Of a stretch of DNA of 64,000 bases, positions 46,478-57,475 are shown piece by piece; positions within the stretch are counted from its first letter, which is position 1, and each line of letters begins with the position of its first letter. Under the pieces are notes generated by a model, which was not told where the DNA came from, searched no databases, and saw only the letters and a list, made by a program, of their open reading frames with translations. The stretch comes from Azolla caroliniana (lineage: Eukaryota; Polypodiophyta): assembly GCA_043228905.1 (NCBI GenBank), contig JBHGNT010000003.1, positions 17,050,001 through 17,114,000 of the forward strand, given 5' to 3'. Both the position numbers and the translations under genes were made by a program.

Positions 46478-47747
46478 TTTCACCTTGAGCCTGGAATCAT
46501 CCATCTTCCAATCAAAGCATGCCAGGCCAAGCCAAGCCAAGCCAGGGACACTCTCGGTTGATCGATCGATCGGCCGATCATTCGCCACGTTATCCTCCGA
46601 TATATATGTGTATAGAACACTTATCCACGTGTATAGAATACTATGGTAAATTCTCACCACGGGATATTAAATGGTCATGCCCGTAACAATATATGTATAT
46701 ATGAGAGAGTTTGTACCCGTATAAGTAACCCTCGTGTTCCTGGCATTAGTTTTCTCTATTTTCGATATAGTTTAAAGATGTAACAGACCAGCTTGCCGAC
46801 AGTTCCCCACTCCCTTCCAAAATAAATCGTCGATCGCCCTTACCTCCTCTTTCTCGTCGAATCATTTGAAGGTCATCACAACCTCCATCCCTGTAGTATC
46901 CTCTCTCCATGACTTTGATATCGATGGAATCCATCTACATGTTTACCTCGATATCTACCTTTGTTCAAATGGTGTATTTGTAGGTCTCTATTCTATTGAT
47001 GTTCATCCTACCAATCAAACACCATCAGTTTATGAGTGTGCAATCAGCTAATGAGAAGTGTTTGAAATTCATGCATTTTGATGCAGCCACTGCACATGTT
47101 TGAATCTAATGTACGACTCAACTACATTAGGATTTGCATTTGGTACACTTGATTGTGCCACTCGAATATCCAATATATAAATATTCGAATAAGTAGTTAT
47201 GTAGCTTTGTCATTATATGATGATAGTTAGGAATTAGGAAGCTAGTAAATGTCATTCATTGGGTATCTCTCTTGAAGGATATAGAAGCAAAAACAAAGTA
47301 GCAACTTGAATTCTGTTTGTAATTGAAGGATTCATACCAAGGATATCATTGTGTTTGAATATAATGTTGTCTTTAAGTGTTTTGTTAGGATATTGGCAAC
47401 AACATCAATATCATGATCATCTATTATTACACTTCAAAATATTGAACATTCATAGGCGAGGCTCACGAAGAAAAGGACAAAGAAGAGAAATGAAAGCTAA
47501 CATGCGCTTCTAGGCCTTTCAGTTGAGACATGGGGATGTTGTGGTCATACAATGGAGAGGGGTTGAAATAATGAGGGAAAAGATATCATAAAAGACAAGC
47601 TTCACTTTGCATAACACAAATCTTCTGTTAACATTGGATCACAAATTTTAGGATGGTAACTTTATTGATATTCTACATGTATAACACAAAGATTGGGCTC
47701 ATCCACAGAGTGCCCACAAAGAAACTCATGTTTTAATATGAAACTTT
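46478..47747. other. gene-free DNA
   Basis: No gene is supported. A repeated GATC/CGAT run lies near 46557-46580. Confidence 0.5.
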
Positions 47748-47751
47748 ATAT

Positions 47752-47904
47752 TGTGGTGTGCATGTGTTCGTTCCTTTGTGCCACCATTTTAGCACACCCT
47801 TTTTAGCTAAGCCAACCCAAACGGGTACCTTTGTATCAATTATAAATTGAGTAAGAAGTAAGAAGCTAACTAGGTTGGTGTTGATCTCTTATGTGCATTT
47901 CACA
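47752..47904 (+). repeat. 5' LTR of the small LTR element
   Basis: It is 153 bp and nearly identical to 48850-49000, with a few substitutions and 2-4 bp indels. Confidence 0.85.
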
Positions 47905-47907
47905 TAT

Positions 47908-47923
47908 TGGTGGAGATGCGGGG
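47908..47923 (+). other. primer-binding site, tRNA-Ala type
   Basis: TGGTGGAGATGCGGGG is the reverse complement of a tRNA 3' end CCCCGCATCTCCACCA, which fits plant tRNA-Ala as I know it. Confidence 0.7.
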
Positions 47924-48022
47924 TACCAGTTCCCCACGTCCAAGCATCCACCTCTTCCTCCTCACCTTAGGTTGCCCACTAACTTCTTATCCCACGAGTT
48001 TCTCCGATCCCCCTCCTACACG

Positions 48023-48345
48023 ATAGCCTTCTTGTCCCCCACCTCAGCCAAGTCCAGGTGGCCCTCAGTCCACAAGAACGATTGATCTCTATCCGCCTAT
48101 AGCCCTCCTGTCCCCCACCTCAGCCAAGTCTAGGTGGTCCTCAGTCCACAAGAAGGATTGATCCAATTGATCTTTCCCCGATCCCCTTTCGACACGATAG
48201 CCCTCTTGTCCCCCACCTCAACCAAGTCCAGGTGGCCCTTAGTCCACATGGGTGATTGATCTCTATCCACCTATAGCCCTCTTGTCCCCCACCTCAATCA
48301 AGCCCATGTGACCCTCAGTCCACAGGAGGGGTTGATCTCTATCTG
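48023..48345 (+). repeat. tandem repeats inside the small LTR element
   Basis: Four diverged units share CCCCCACCTCAGCCAAGTCC, then AGGTGGCCCTCAGTCCACA and TTGATCTCTATC. Units are about 75-125 bp apart. Confidence 0.8.
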
Positions 48346-48419
48346 TCAATTGTTAGCTCGTTTTCTGTCACTAGCCTCGTCCAACTATTATCTAATCAAG
48401 GCCGCCAATTCCACGAGGA

Positions 48420-48854
48420 TGTCCTCAACGTCATTGCAGCTCAACTAGGTGTCCACTAGGTGTCCAACATGTGCTTAAGTCCCCATACCATCCTCAGACA
48501 AATGGCCTCACCAGACGCCTCAACAAGACCCACAAGAAGGAGATTGCCGCTTACATCGATCCATGCAACAAAACCTGGGATCAAATCTTGCCTTTTGTCA
48601 CCCACTCCTACAATACATTTGTACATGCGTTGACATGGATCGACCTTTTTCGAGCACTCTATGGGCGTAAACCTCACCTCCCACCAGAATTGTCCATTGA
48701 TGTCCATTCAAAACCTGCCAACATGGATAGTGCCACTTGGGGGACTCTATCTCCAACAAATGCTCCCCTCCTTCGACAAGCCACTACTCCTATCCCTGTT
48801 CCTATTCCTGCTCCTACTCCTCAATCTCTTGTTTCTCTCAAGGGGGAAATGTAG
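48420..48854 (+). pseudogene. Gypsy (Ty3-type) integrase C-terminal fragment
   Basis: The frame reads YHPQTNGLTRRLNKTHKKE, then WDQILPFVTHSYNTF and LYGRKPHLPPEL, the typical end of a Gypsy integrase core and its C-terminal part. Where intact members have Glu in the QT-G-TER motif, Arg is present. Upstream integrase, reverse transcriptase and gag are missing. The stop codon overlaps the 3' LTR start. Confidence 0.8.
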
Positions 48855-49000
48855 TGTGCATGTGTTCCTTTGTGCCACACTTTTAGCACACCCTTTTTAG
48901 CTATAAGCCAACCCAAACGGGTACCTTTGTATCAACTATAAATTGAGTAAGAAGTAAGAAGCTAACTAGGCTGGTTTTGATCTCTTATGTGCATTTCACA
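48850..49000 (+). repeat. 3' LTR of the small LTR element
   Basis: It is 151 bp and follows the purine tract AAGGGGGAAA. Confidence 0.85.
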
Positions 49001-51094
49001 ATATTACCCCTTCAATAACAATTTTTTGACAAGCATAGATTGAAAAAGAATATGTGCCACTGTTTCTCTCTTGGAGGAGACACTAACTATATATATACAA
49101 AATCTATGTCCTACCCTCTCTTAAGGTAGTACTTGATGAGGCTTTTGATAAAATAGAATGAGAGTTCGCCTCACAGAGCCTTAAAGGCATTATATATATG
49201 ATAAAACTTTGCATGGTAGTAAATACCCAAGTTTTTAGAAATTCTACAACCCGTTTTAAATTGATAAATGACTTCCTAAAAATGGACATAACTAACATAT
49301 TAGTATGCCACCCAAAGACATCATACATTACACTCTTGCTTCCATTAAGATCTTTTGGATGCATGGACAATTATTGTATGGTCTTGAAATATACAACAAC
49401 TACATGAAACTTGCTAGCAAGACTTTAATAAATGAATTTTGAACAACTTGAAGTACTAAGCATTCTTTCCAATTTTGGAATCCCTACAAGCTTTGATGAA
49501 AAAGACAAGAGAGTGGGAAATAACTTAATTCCTTGCATTTCTACCAATGCATTATACAATATACTTTAGTCATTTATTTCCTCACATGTTCTAGTGGCCA
49601 ATTAAGTGACATACCTATGATCTCACCACATTGGATAGAAACTTCCTCTTGTTAGGGAGCAAGACCTAGTGCAAAAACTTGAAGGTTTCCTGAAAGAAAT
49701 GGCTCCAATAGTGGGACTAAAGTGCACGATTAGACCTAGCTAGTTGACATAGCATTAACTACATGGATCCTTCTTCACTTTGAAGAGTATTGTGCTTTCT
49801 TCATCCTAGATACTATGAAGAACATTAAACTATAAAAGAATACCCCAAATAGAGGTTTCAAACTTGCATAATTATTCCCAAACCATGAAGATCCACAAAT
49901 TGGATACTACTGTAACTGAATAGTCCCTTCAATGAACTTATGTGGCATCCTTTGATGGAACTCTTGATTATTGGCGGTAATATTGTAATTCATCTATCAA
50001 GGGTCACTTGAAATTCTTCACCTTCATGTGAACTCCTAAATCTAGTAGAATCTTTTTAAGTTGTACAAAAAAGGCCACCTTCTATTCAGCATCAACAATG
50101 TGTTGTTATTTAATGATAGACACGTCAAAATATCAAGCACCCAAACCAACAACACTTAAGATATCATGTGTATTGTTTAAAGATTCTCAACAAAGTGTTG
50201 ATTGGCACTTTTTCTCACCTAAACTAACTTTAGAATCAAAGTTTATCAAACACTTCGTTTTAAGGTTCTTATGCACTCCTCTTGTGGTTGTGCTTTCCCT
50301 CTTGGTTAGGTTGATTATCATATTTACTTAGGGAAGATGTCTTCATGTTGCCAAACGTGCTTGTAACTACACCCTCTTAGCTCAATGACCATAGTAAACA
50401 TCAGATATGCCAAATACAGCTTCACAAATAGTAATGGAAAACAGAACACAATTAAGACAAATGTAAAGAAGATAAAAAAACTAGTCCTTAAAACTTTCCC
50501 ATGAATCTTGGTAACCTCAAACATATCAGATTTCCAAGAGAATTTACAAATGAGTTCCTCTATTGACAATACTATTGACACTTTTTACTTAATATATGTA
50601 TTCAAATTATACATGTGCTATTTCAAATATGAATTATAACCAACATGTTGATATGCATTACTCCCCAGCCATTACAATTACAATACATAAGAAAACATCC
50701 ACAAACCCGTCAAAAGAACTTTCTATGTCCAAAATAAAGATCAATTTGAGTGAGATATACACGAGCCTGAAAGGGTCGCAACTTTCCAACATTTTGAATG
50801 AGATGTAATCTTTTTAACATTTCACAAATTTTAGTTGAAGTTCTTGATGGAAGGTTTAATCTTTTCCAATTATATGAAAAGAAATGATAGGCATGGACAT
50901 TAATTTTGTCCTACAGACTAAAACTTCTATTCATAGTTTTCAAATGGTGATGTTAGAATTTTCTCGTTAACCAAGCTTCCTGCTTGCAACATAAAAGAAC
51001 ATATTTAGCACCCATCTAGAAAAATAGCACTCCAAACTGCACGGCATCTTTCTTTTAACGGATGAGTTTTGGACTATTTTTACGCTCAATTTTA
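49001..51094. other. gene-free DNA and HAD gene 3' flank
   Basis: AT-rich sequence with no supported gene. The last few hundred bases are the likely 3' UTR of the HAD gene. Confidence 0.45.
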
Positions 51095-54013
51095 TCATCT
51101 CTTATCATATGCTCGGGCCAAAAGATTGACTTGAACTTCTTCCCAATCTTGCACTCTTGTGATGAGAGGATGCACTGGTCCATCTGAGGTTTTACTCCAT
51201 GGATAGCTATTATTATGATCAAAGAGTAATACATCAATACCATGTTGTGCACATTCCACTGCATATTTTGGATTGTCATCAATAAGTATATCAGCACCAA
51301 TAGACCTACATTCATATTTCCACGCATTAATCTTACAAGAAGAACATTGGCCTCCAGCACCTCTAACTAGAGAGCAGAGAAACATACATCGATCATTCTT
51401 ATTACAACAGATTATGTTAGATAAGAATTTTAACAACAGTGTCAACCTTCAAAAGTGAGCTTTGGTTCCCCACTATTTAGATGTAATGGCTTTTTGAAGT
51501 TCATATAAAAAGTTTTTGGTATATAACATAGTTCACAAGAAGGCTGGAGACTTGGAAATGAGACCTACATGATTTAAAATCTTAATAGAGCTTCAGTCAT
51601 TAGACATTGATGGTCCAAAAGGAAGATCACAGTCATAACGCATGCAGCCCTACGTTAAAAGCCAGATAGATACAGGCAGATGATATGGAGTACATTTTAC
51701 ATTTGAGTATGATCAATAATCTCAACTTGAAACAATGTAAAAAAAATCACAAAACATTAACTTTAGTTCATCATAATAAATATTCCAGCTCTAGATAGAT
51801 TTCTGTCAACTATCACCTGGAAAGGTGGCTAGGTTCATCTTTGAACAAATATTCAAATGTGAGACAATCTTTTAGGTGCAGCAACAAGTATCATGATATA
51901 TTTTCAGTAGACTAGGTCATTGTGTTATGTTTTCATTACATTGACCATGCTGACATCTAACTTAACTTAAATGGAAGAAATGACAACTTACACAAACATG
52001 TGAATATCAACAAAGCTCTACAAATTTCAATCACAACACTAAATTTCCAAAGGTTTTAATTACATATCTCATTTTTAACTGAAATTTTGGTGACTGAGAA
52101 ATGAATTCTCCCGTAAAATGCCAAGTTAGGTTGGTTACCTGCAGATCTCTGATTTTGGGCGAGCTTCACCCTCCAAAGCAAAGTGGTTCCCAAAATAAAT
52201 ATCGTGAAATACACCAGGGTAATGTCTCTCAATCCAGTCAAGTGTCTGGTTTCTTATCACATGTTGTCTTGACCTGTACATAAAATCAAGTTGAGAATGA
52301 TTTGTTTACAGAATCTTACAGTGTGATAACACAAGTCTTTTGGGGAAGATCAGCTATTTACGTGACAATGACAAGGTGACAGAATTCAGCTAACTGAAGA
52401 AGTGATTCATACGCCCCAGGAATTGGGAGTATCCCATCCTTAAAATGGTCCGATTCAAAAAATGCATGAACCCGATCATTTGCTGCAAGGAACAAATAAG
52501 CCAAACCTTAATGTGGTTAAACTTTTAAAAGTCAGCAGAAAATCATAAAATATTTGCCACCAGAACCTATGTTTTATGCCATGAAAGACGACGGCAAAAT
52601 CAAACATGCATGCCCACAAAGATTCTTATGAAAATGTGAAGAATCAATAGTCTAATATGGAAGTTCAAGATGAAAACGCAAAACTAATCAGAAATGTGAG
52701 AAGAATTTATGGTGTTCAAAAAGAAATATTTTGAGGCAGTTGTAATTTCTGCTCTCAGTTTGGTACGTGTGTAGGTTTAGCGAAGAATGAGCAAGGTGAC
52801 CACGCTGACGTCATCTGCATACTCTTTATTTGGATAAATACACTACAGTGCAACCTCATGAGTTACATCCAACCAGTGCAAATTTTGACAGGCAAATGCT
52901 ATATGCAAAATTTAAATCCTGAATCCTAATCTGCAACATGAGAAATGTTTTGTGGTCATGTTTGCACTTATAAATGGTCCTGTTTATACACATCTCCATG
53001 ATCTCACTCAAAACAAGCCCACATTCCAGTACTCTCCATATATCACAAAACATTGTTGCATTCAAAAGATATTTCACCAAACTAGAAGGGGCTTACCTTC
53101 AGCTTGTGAGCAACGCCAAATCTGCCAAACAAAGTCGATGAAATTATCATTAGAACTATGACATGTTATCAACAATTCTCTCAAGGTGTACTAGAATTCT
53201 TCAGAACTCAAAATGCTTTTATGCAGCATATGTATGGAATTATCACTACAACCAAGCTACTTATGAGTTTGTCCACGTGATTAAATAGGCTTGTGTATCC
53301 ACACAGACTCATGGCATACTATGGAAGTAGGGGGTAAAATGTACACCTTCATGAAATCATAGACATGATATTGTGATGTGGTGTACTCCAGTGCATGCTC
53401 CTCTTCTATAAATGTATTGAGACTTGAAAGAAAACTCCCAAGAACTATATACACAAACAATAGGAAAAAAGGGAGATAAAGTGTTCATATAGCATGTTAT
53501 CCATGTTAAAACAAACATAAAAATATATGACAAGGAGATATAGGACATACCTTCGTCGACGTCGACGGCTACTTGTAGCCGCTTTCTAGGTGGAGCTTGG
53601 ACCTTTGTACGATCACAAGATGGAGTATCTCCAGGTGTAAGCCTAAGTGTTGTGATATCATCTATGGGTGTGTTTATAGCTACCATAGAGTTTGTCACAT
53701 TGCATTTATCATAAGATGATAGAGTTGATAGATCAGAAGCTGTTGAAGAGATTATTCTCACGCATTCATCCTCCTTCCATCTAGATCTTTTTGAGTTTCG
53801 GAAGTGGTTTGTTGCATCATTTCTGCTATCTCTACACACAACTTTCCGTGACACGATTGCAACAAAGATTCTGGATTTTTTCCTTGACATAGTGGATATA
53901 TGGACGGCTTTAGGGATATGAAAGTTTCTTGTTTTAGATGTACCCTGAACTGTAAGGCTTCTCAGTGTCTCTAGCATGTGTGTGAAGGTACCTGGTGTTG
54001 TTGACAATGTCAT
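51095..54013 (-). CDS. HAD-superfamily hydrolase (5' nucleotidase/phosphatase-like), six exons
   Basis: Exons (minus order): 54013-53551, 53444-53347, 53121-53097, 52482-52362, 52273-52139, 51305-51095; all GT-AG with agreeing phases, 350 residues. The HAD motifs are all present: nucleophile motif VAVDVDEVLGSF (Asp151 and Asp153), motif II VIVTSRQ (Thr236), motif III Lys in ARPKSEIC, and motif IV LIDDNP (Asp290, Asp291). The order and the HFALEGEARPK and LLFDHNNSYPW segments fit a plant HAD family related to deoxyribonucleotidases; the substrate is unknown. The first 150 residues are basic and Ser/Thr-rich without a clear domain, and could include a transit peptide. An in-frame ATG at 54172 would add 53 residues, so the true start is uncertain. 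The 25-nt exon 3 is very small. No lesion is seen. Confidence 0.88.
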
Positions 54014-54173
54014 TGCAGAATGAAACTTTGGGCGAACTTCCGTTTGATGAGAGGGTTTTAGCAAGAGTTCAACTTCTGATGAGAAAACACAACAGCATGC
54101 GAGAGAAGTATTTCCCAGACCAATTAAACCATCAATTCCCGCAAATTCTGCTAGAAAATATCCCTCAAACACA

Positions 54174-56639
54174 TTTCAGTGCAAAAAGATGGAGCAAGGA
54201 TCTGCAAATGTAGGATATATTCTAAGATTTTCTACAATAAATTCTAAAGTTTCTTCACGTCCAAGGTCATCATGTCTGGAGCCTTAATACATGGTGTTTT
54301 CTTAACCTCTTTGTAGTACTGCCTCTCTTTAGAGAGGTATGGAATGAGTATTATTATTTTGAGAAGCCTTGTAGAAAAAACAATTGTACAGCCTATTCTT
54401 TAGGATGAAAAATATAATTACTTTTTTCTTATAAATAATTAGATGTTTTTTTTTCTGTGTGAATCTAGCTGGGCCTATTTTTATTACAAATCAATGGATA
54501 TTTTTATTCTGATTTGCTATTAATTCTTCTCTTTCCACTCTCTTATCAAATGTTAAACTGTAATTCAAAAGACAAAAAGACTGTGCATCATATTGTTATT
54601 TGCACAGAATGTCTTCTTAGTATTGAAGTTATAAGACTTGGTATCAGAGCTACACACTCTCTCACACCTAGGAATCACACAGACTTTTTGGAATGAAGAA
54701 TGACAATAATAACAAAGTGTACAGAAAGTTCCATAAGAAGATCTCGGTGAAGGAAATGGAAATAGGTCCTCACACACAAGTTTGAAGCTTCAATGTTAAC
54801 AAATAGGTGAGAATAGGTGACAAACAGGTAAAGGAAAAACCACGGATTAAGATGCCATGAGACATGATCAAGAGATGTAAGTGTATAAAAGCTAGAAAAC
54901 TAAGCAAAAGGTGTGACTTCTCATCTATAATGACAAAGATCTACATGTAAGTAAAGAAAACGGTGGAAAACTAAACAAAAGGTGCAGTTTCCTATTCCAC
55001 CACAAGCTGCCCTACATGCCACGCACCAAAGCCACATCATCGTGATCTAATAAGACCAGGTAATTGATTTGGGGTCACCATGCTGCGGAAACAATCGTGG
55101 TGGAGGTCAGTGCTGCCCAGACAAGCAAACTGCATGCTGCACACTCTCTGACTACTTTTCCCTCCGGAGAGGAAGACAAAAGAAATGGCTGCCTATCAGG
55201 ACCACCCAAAATACCATATGGCTGATGAAACAGCCCACCTTCCACCACATCAGTCACCACCTTGACTGCACCACAAACAGAGGTACCATGCAGGAGCAGC
55301 TCATCTGCATTGGCAGGGCCTTCACAAAAGCTCACCCTGGCTAATCATCAAGCCAACAATATGGCAACTACCACTCTGGTGTCCCTTGAACACCAGCCCG
55401 TTGTTGCCTCAAGATAAAGAGCTTCCAGCAGAGAATGCAAACCAAAAACAATCGAACCTTGCATTGCCATTGCCAGATCAACAGCCAATGCATTTAAGAG
55501 GAAACATTACCACAAGCGCAGCAAAGGGGTCAACCCTCAGGGAGAGCATTCAGTTTCATGCTGTCATGTCACAAATTATCCATGATGTAAAATGCCAACT
55601 CGAGCACATTTGCCCAATTTCACAAACGCCAAGTTTGCTAGGACTTTTGTTGGTTTTGTAGTTTCACATATACACATATATGATGGGGTTCTCTACTGTG
55701 GGTGTTGGGGGGGATTCCCTGTTGTCTGATTGTGTGGATCGAAGGAGATTCTTCGCTTTGGAACAGATAAAAGAGTGATGTGCTCAAACTCTGATGTAAT
55801 GTTCCCAATTAATACAATGTATGAACTAATTTATTTTTTCAATCAATTGGTGTGCTCGGCTCTTCATGTATGTGTTTTGTGTAATTGTGTGTTCTTTTCC
55901 TTCTTGATCCAGGTCCACTCTTGTATAGAGGCTGTGCCTTCCGCACATGGGACATGATCGTCCAACTCAACGCAAGCGATAATGTTAGCCATTCGGCAAA
56001 TATGAAATGGCCAGAAGGCCATAATGTAAAACAATGGAAAAAATAGACATACTGGATACAGTTGTAGGACTGATTTTAGTTTCATAAGGACTGTTGGTCA
56101 AGCGGGCCAATGAATAAGACAATAAAGCTGAACAGCAAGATAGTGACCTACTACGTAACATATATAAGATGCCCAACAAGCACATTTGTACGTGTGTGAT
56201 ATATGCGTGTGATTATCTATTGGCTGTTATTCAAATGCCCGTTCATATTGGTGCAACATAATTCCATTTCTATGTTTGATTCTATATCGATTTGTGTGTC
56301 GGTGTCTACCCTGTGCAAACACTGCAAATCTCAATGTTGCATTGCTATCAATTCTCGATTCTACTCCACACTGGCCTTCCCTGGTTCATGCAGTTCATAC
56401 AGAAGTGATCATTGGTAAGAGGCAATAACAGAGGCATTTGAGGTAGATAGATAGATAAATTGATTTATTTTTAACGTCCACACAAGATCAATTGTGATAT
56501 ATGAGACGGGGACTAGCCCGTGGTGAGGATCAAACTAGGGATCTCTCACTTTTATGACTTTCTGTAGAGTGCCACTTAGAGAATTGTGTCATCTTCTCAA
56601 GTAACATTGAGATGGAATGCCCTCAGGTAACATAGACCC
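54174..56639. other. HAD gene upstream DNA with possible retrotransposon remains
   Basis: TGGTATCAGAGC at about 54640-54652 on the plus strand matches the initiator Met PBS used by Copia elements, but I found neither paired LTRs nor pol motifs. Open frames at 55069-55344 (Cys-rich start) and 55386-55661 have no recognised family. Confidence 0.35.
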
Positions 56640-57090
56640 AGAGGCAAGAAAATGCCATTGATTAAAAACGTCATCACACATGATCACAAACATGAAGAAA
56701 GACGATATAGGGTACGCCCTTGATGATGGCCACAAATTGACAATGACAAAAATAGAACATCATGGATTAAGATGCCATCAGACATGATAGCAGGGTCAGA
56801 AATTGTTTGAGAGACAATGGCAAAGTGTTAACAAAGAACAGCATGGACTAAGGATGTCATTTGGGCATGATTGCAAACATGAGAGAAGCAATGTATGGTA
56901 AGCTATCGACAGTGTCAGCAGGTTTTCAACAAAGAGGTTAGAAGAAATCACCACGGATTAAGAATGAAATCGTTCATGATTATAAACATAAAGAAAACTA
57001 TGTAAGCTAAACCATTGATACCGAGAACAGTTTTTTTAACAAATTAAGTAAAAAAAAGAAAAGCATCACGGATTAAGATCAAAGCAGCGA
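56640..57090 (+). repeat. degenerate 80-110 bp tandem repeat
   Basis: Five or so units share CAYGGATTAAGATGCCATC, ACATGATYRCAAACATGA and GAAAG words, starting near 56645, 56760, 56845, 56950 and 57065. A single related unit lies apart at 54840-54875. Confidence 0.65.
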
Positions 57091-57299
57091 AACAAAACTA
57101 TGATCATCACAAAACGAATTGAAGAAGAAAGAGCATGATCCTAAGTGCAGAGAAATGGAACACCCAAACTCGATCCTCTGGAAGTTAAAATACAAAAGAA
57201 AAACTTCACTTCAAGACAAATGGGTTGGGGAGGAGAAAAAGGGAAATCTTTGTGATTCTTTTCTTACCTCTGAGATGTCGAACGACTTTCCAAGGTATC

Positions 57300-57475
57300 A
57301 CAGAAGAAGAAGAAGAAGAAGAAGACGAAGAAGAAGAATAGCGATGGAGTGAGTTCTCATAAAGGACAGGAAGTAAGTGTGTGCAACGAGCTCTTTTATG
57401 TATGTATGTATGTATGTATGTATGTATGTATGTATGTATGTATGCATGCATGCATGTATGTATGTATGTATACAA
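57300..57475. repeat. GAA and TATG/CATG microsatellites
   Basis: GAA units lie at 57303-57341 and TATG with some CATG units at about 57397-57471. Open frames here (57206-57664 minus, 57349-57561 plus) come from the repeats. Confidence 0.9.

Larger units (their letters stand above)
47752..49000 (+). mobile_element. small non-autonomous LTR element with tRNA-Ala primer site and Gypsy integrase remnant
   Basis: Direct LTRs at 47752-47904 and 48850-49000 (about 150 bp) begin TGTRGTGTGCATGTG and end GTGCATTTCACA. A PBS of 16 bp, TGGTGGAGATGCGGGG, begins three bases after the 5' LTR and matches the 3' end of plant tRNA-Ala. A polypurine tract AAGGGGGAAA precedes the 3' LTR. ATAT flanks both sides as a 4-bp duplication. 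The interior has tandem repeats (48023-48345) and a fragment of a Gypsy-type integrase. At 1.25 kb it resembles TRIM-type elements in LTR size but keeps coding remnants, so it is a deletion derivative or a small non-autonomous family. Confidence 0.82.

Noticed and set aside
47908-47935. Possible tRNA-Ala gene
   Set aside because: Only the reverse complement of the acceptor end is present, at the position of a retroelement primer site; no cloverleaf.
54640-54652. Copia-type primer-binding site as evidence of a full LTR element
   Set aside because: No paired LTRs, gag or pol motifs were found nearby; left as a mention only.
55069-55344. Small Cys-rich open frame
   Set aside because: No signal peptide or regular Cys spacing after the first 30 residues; likely chance.
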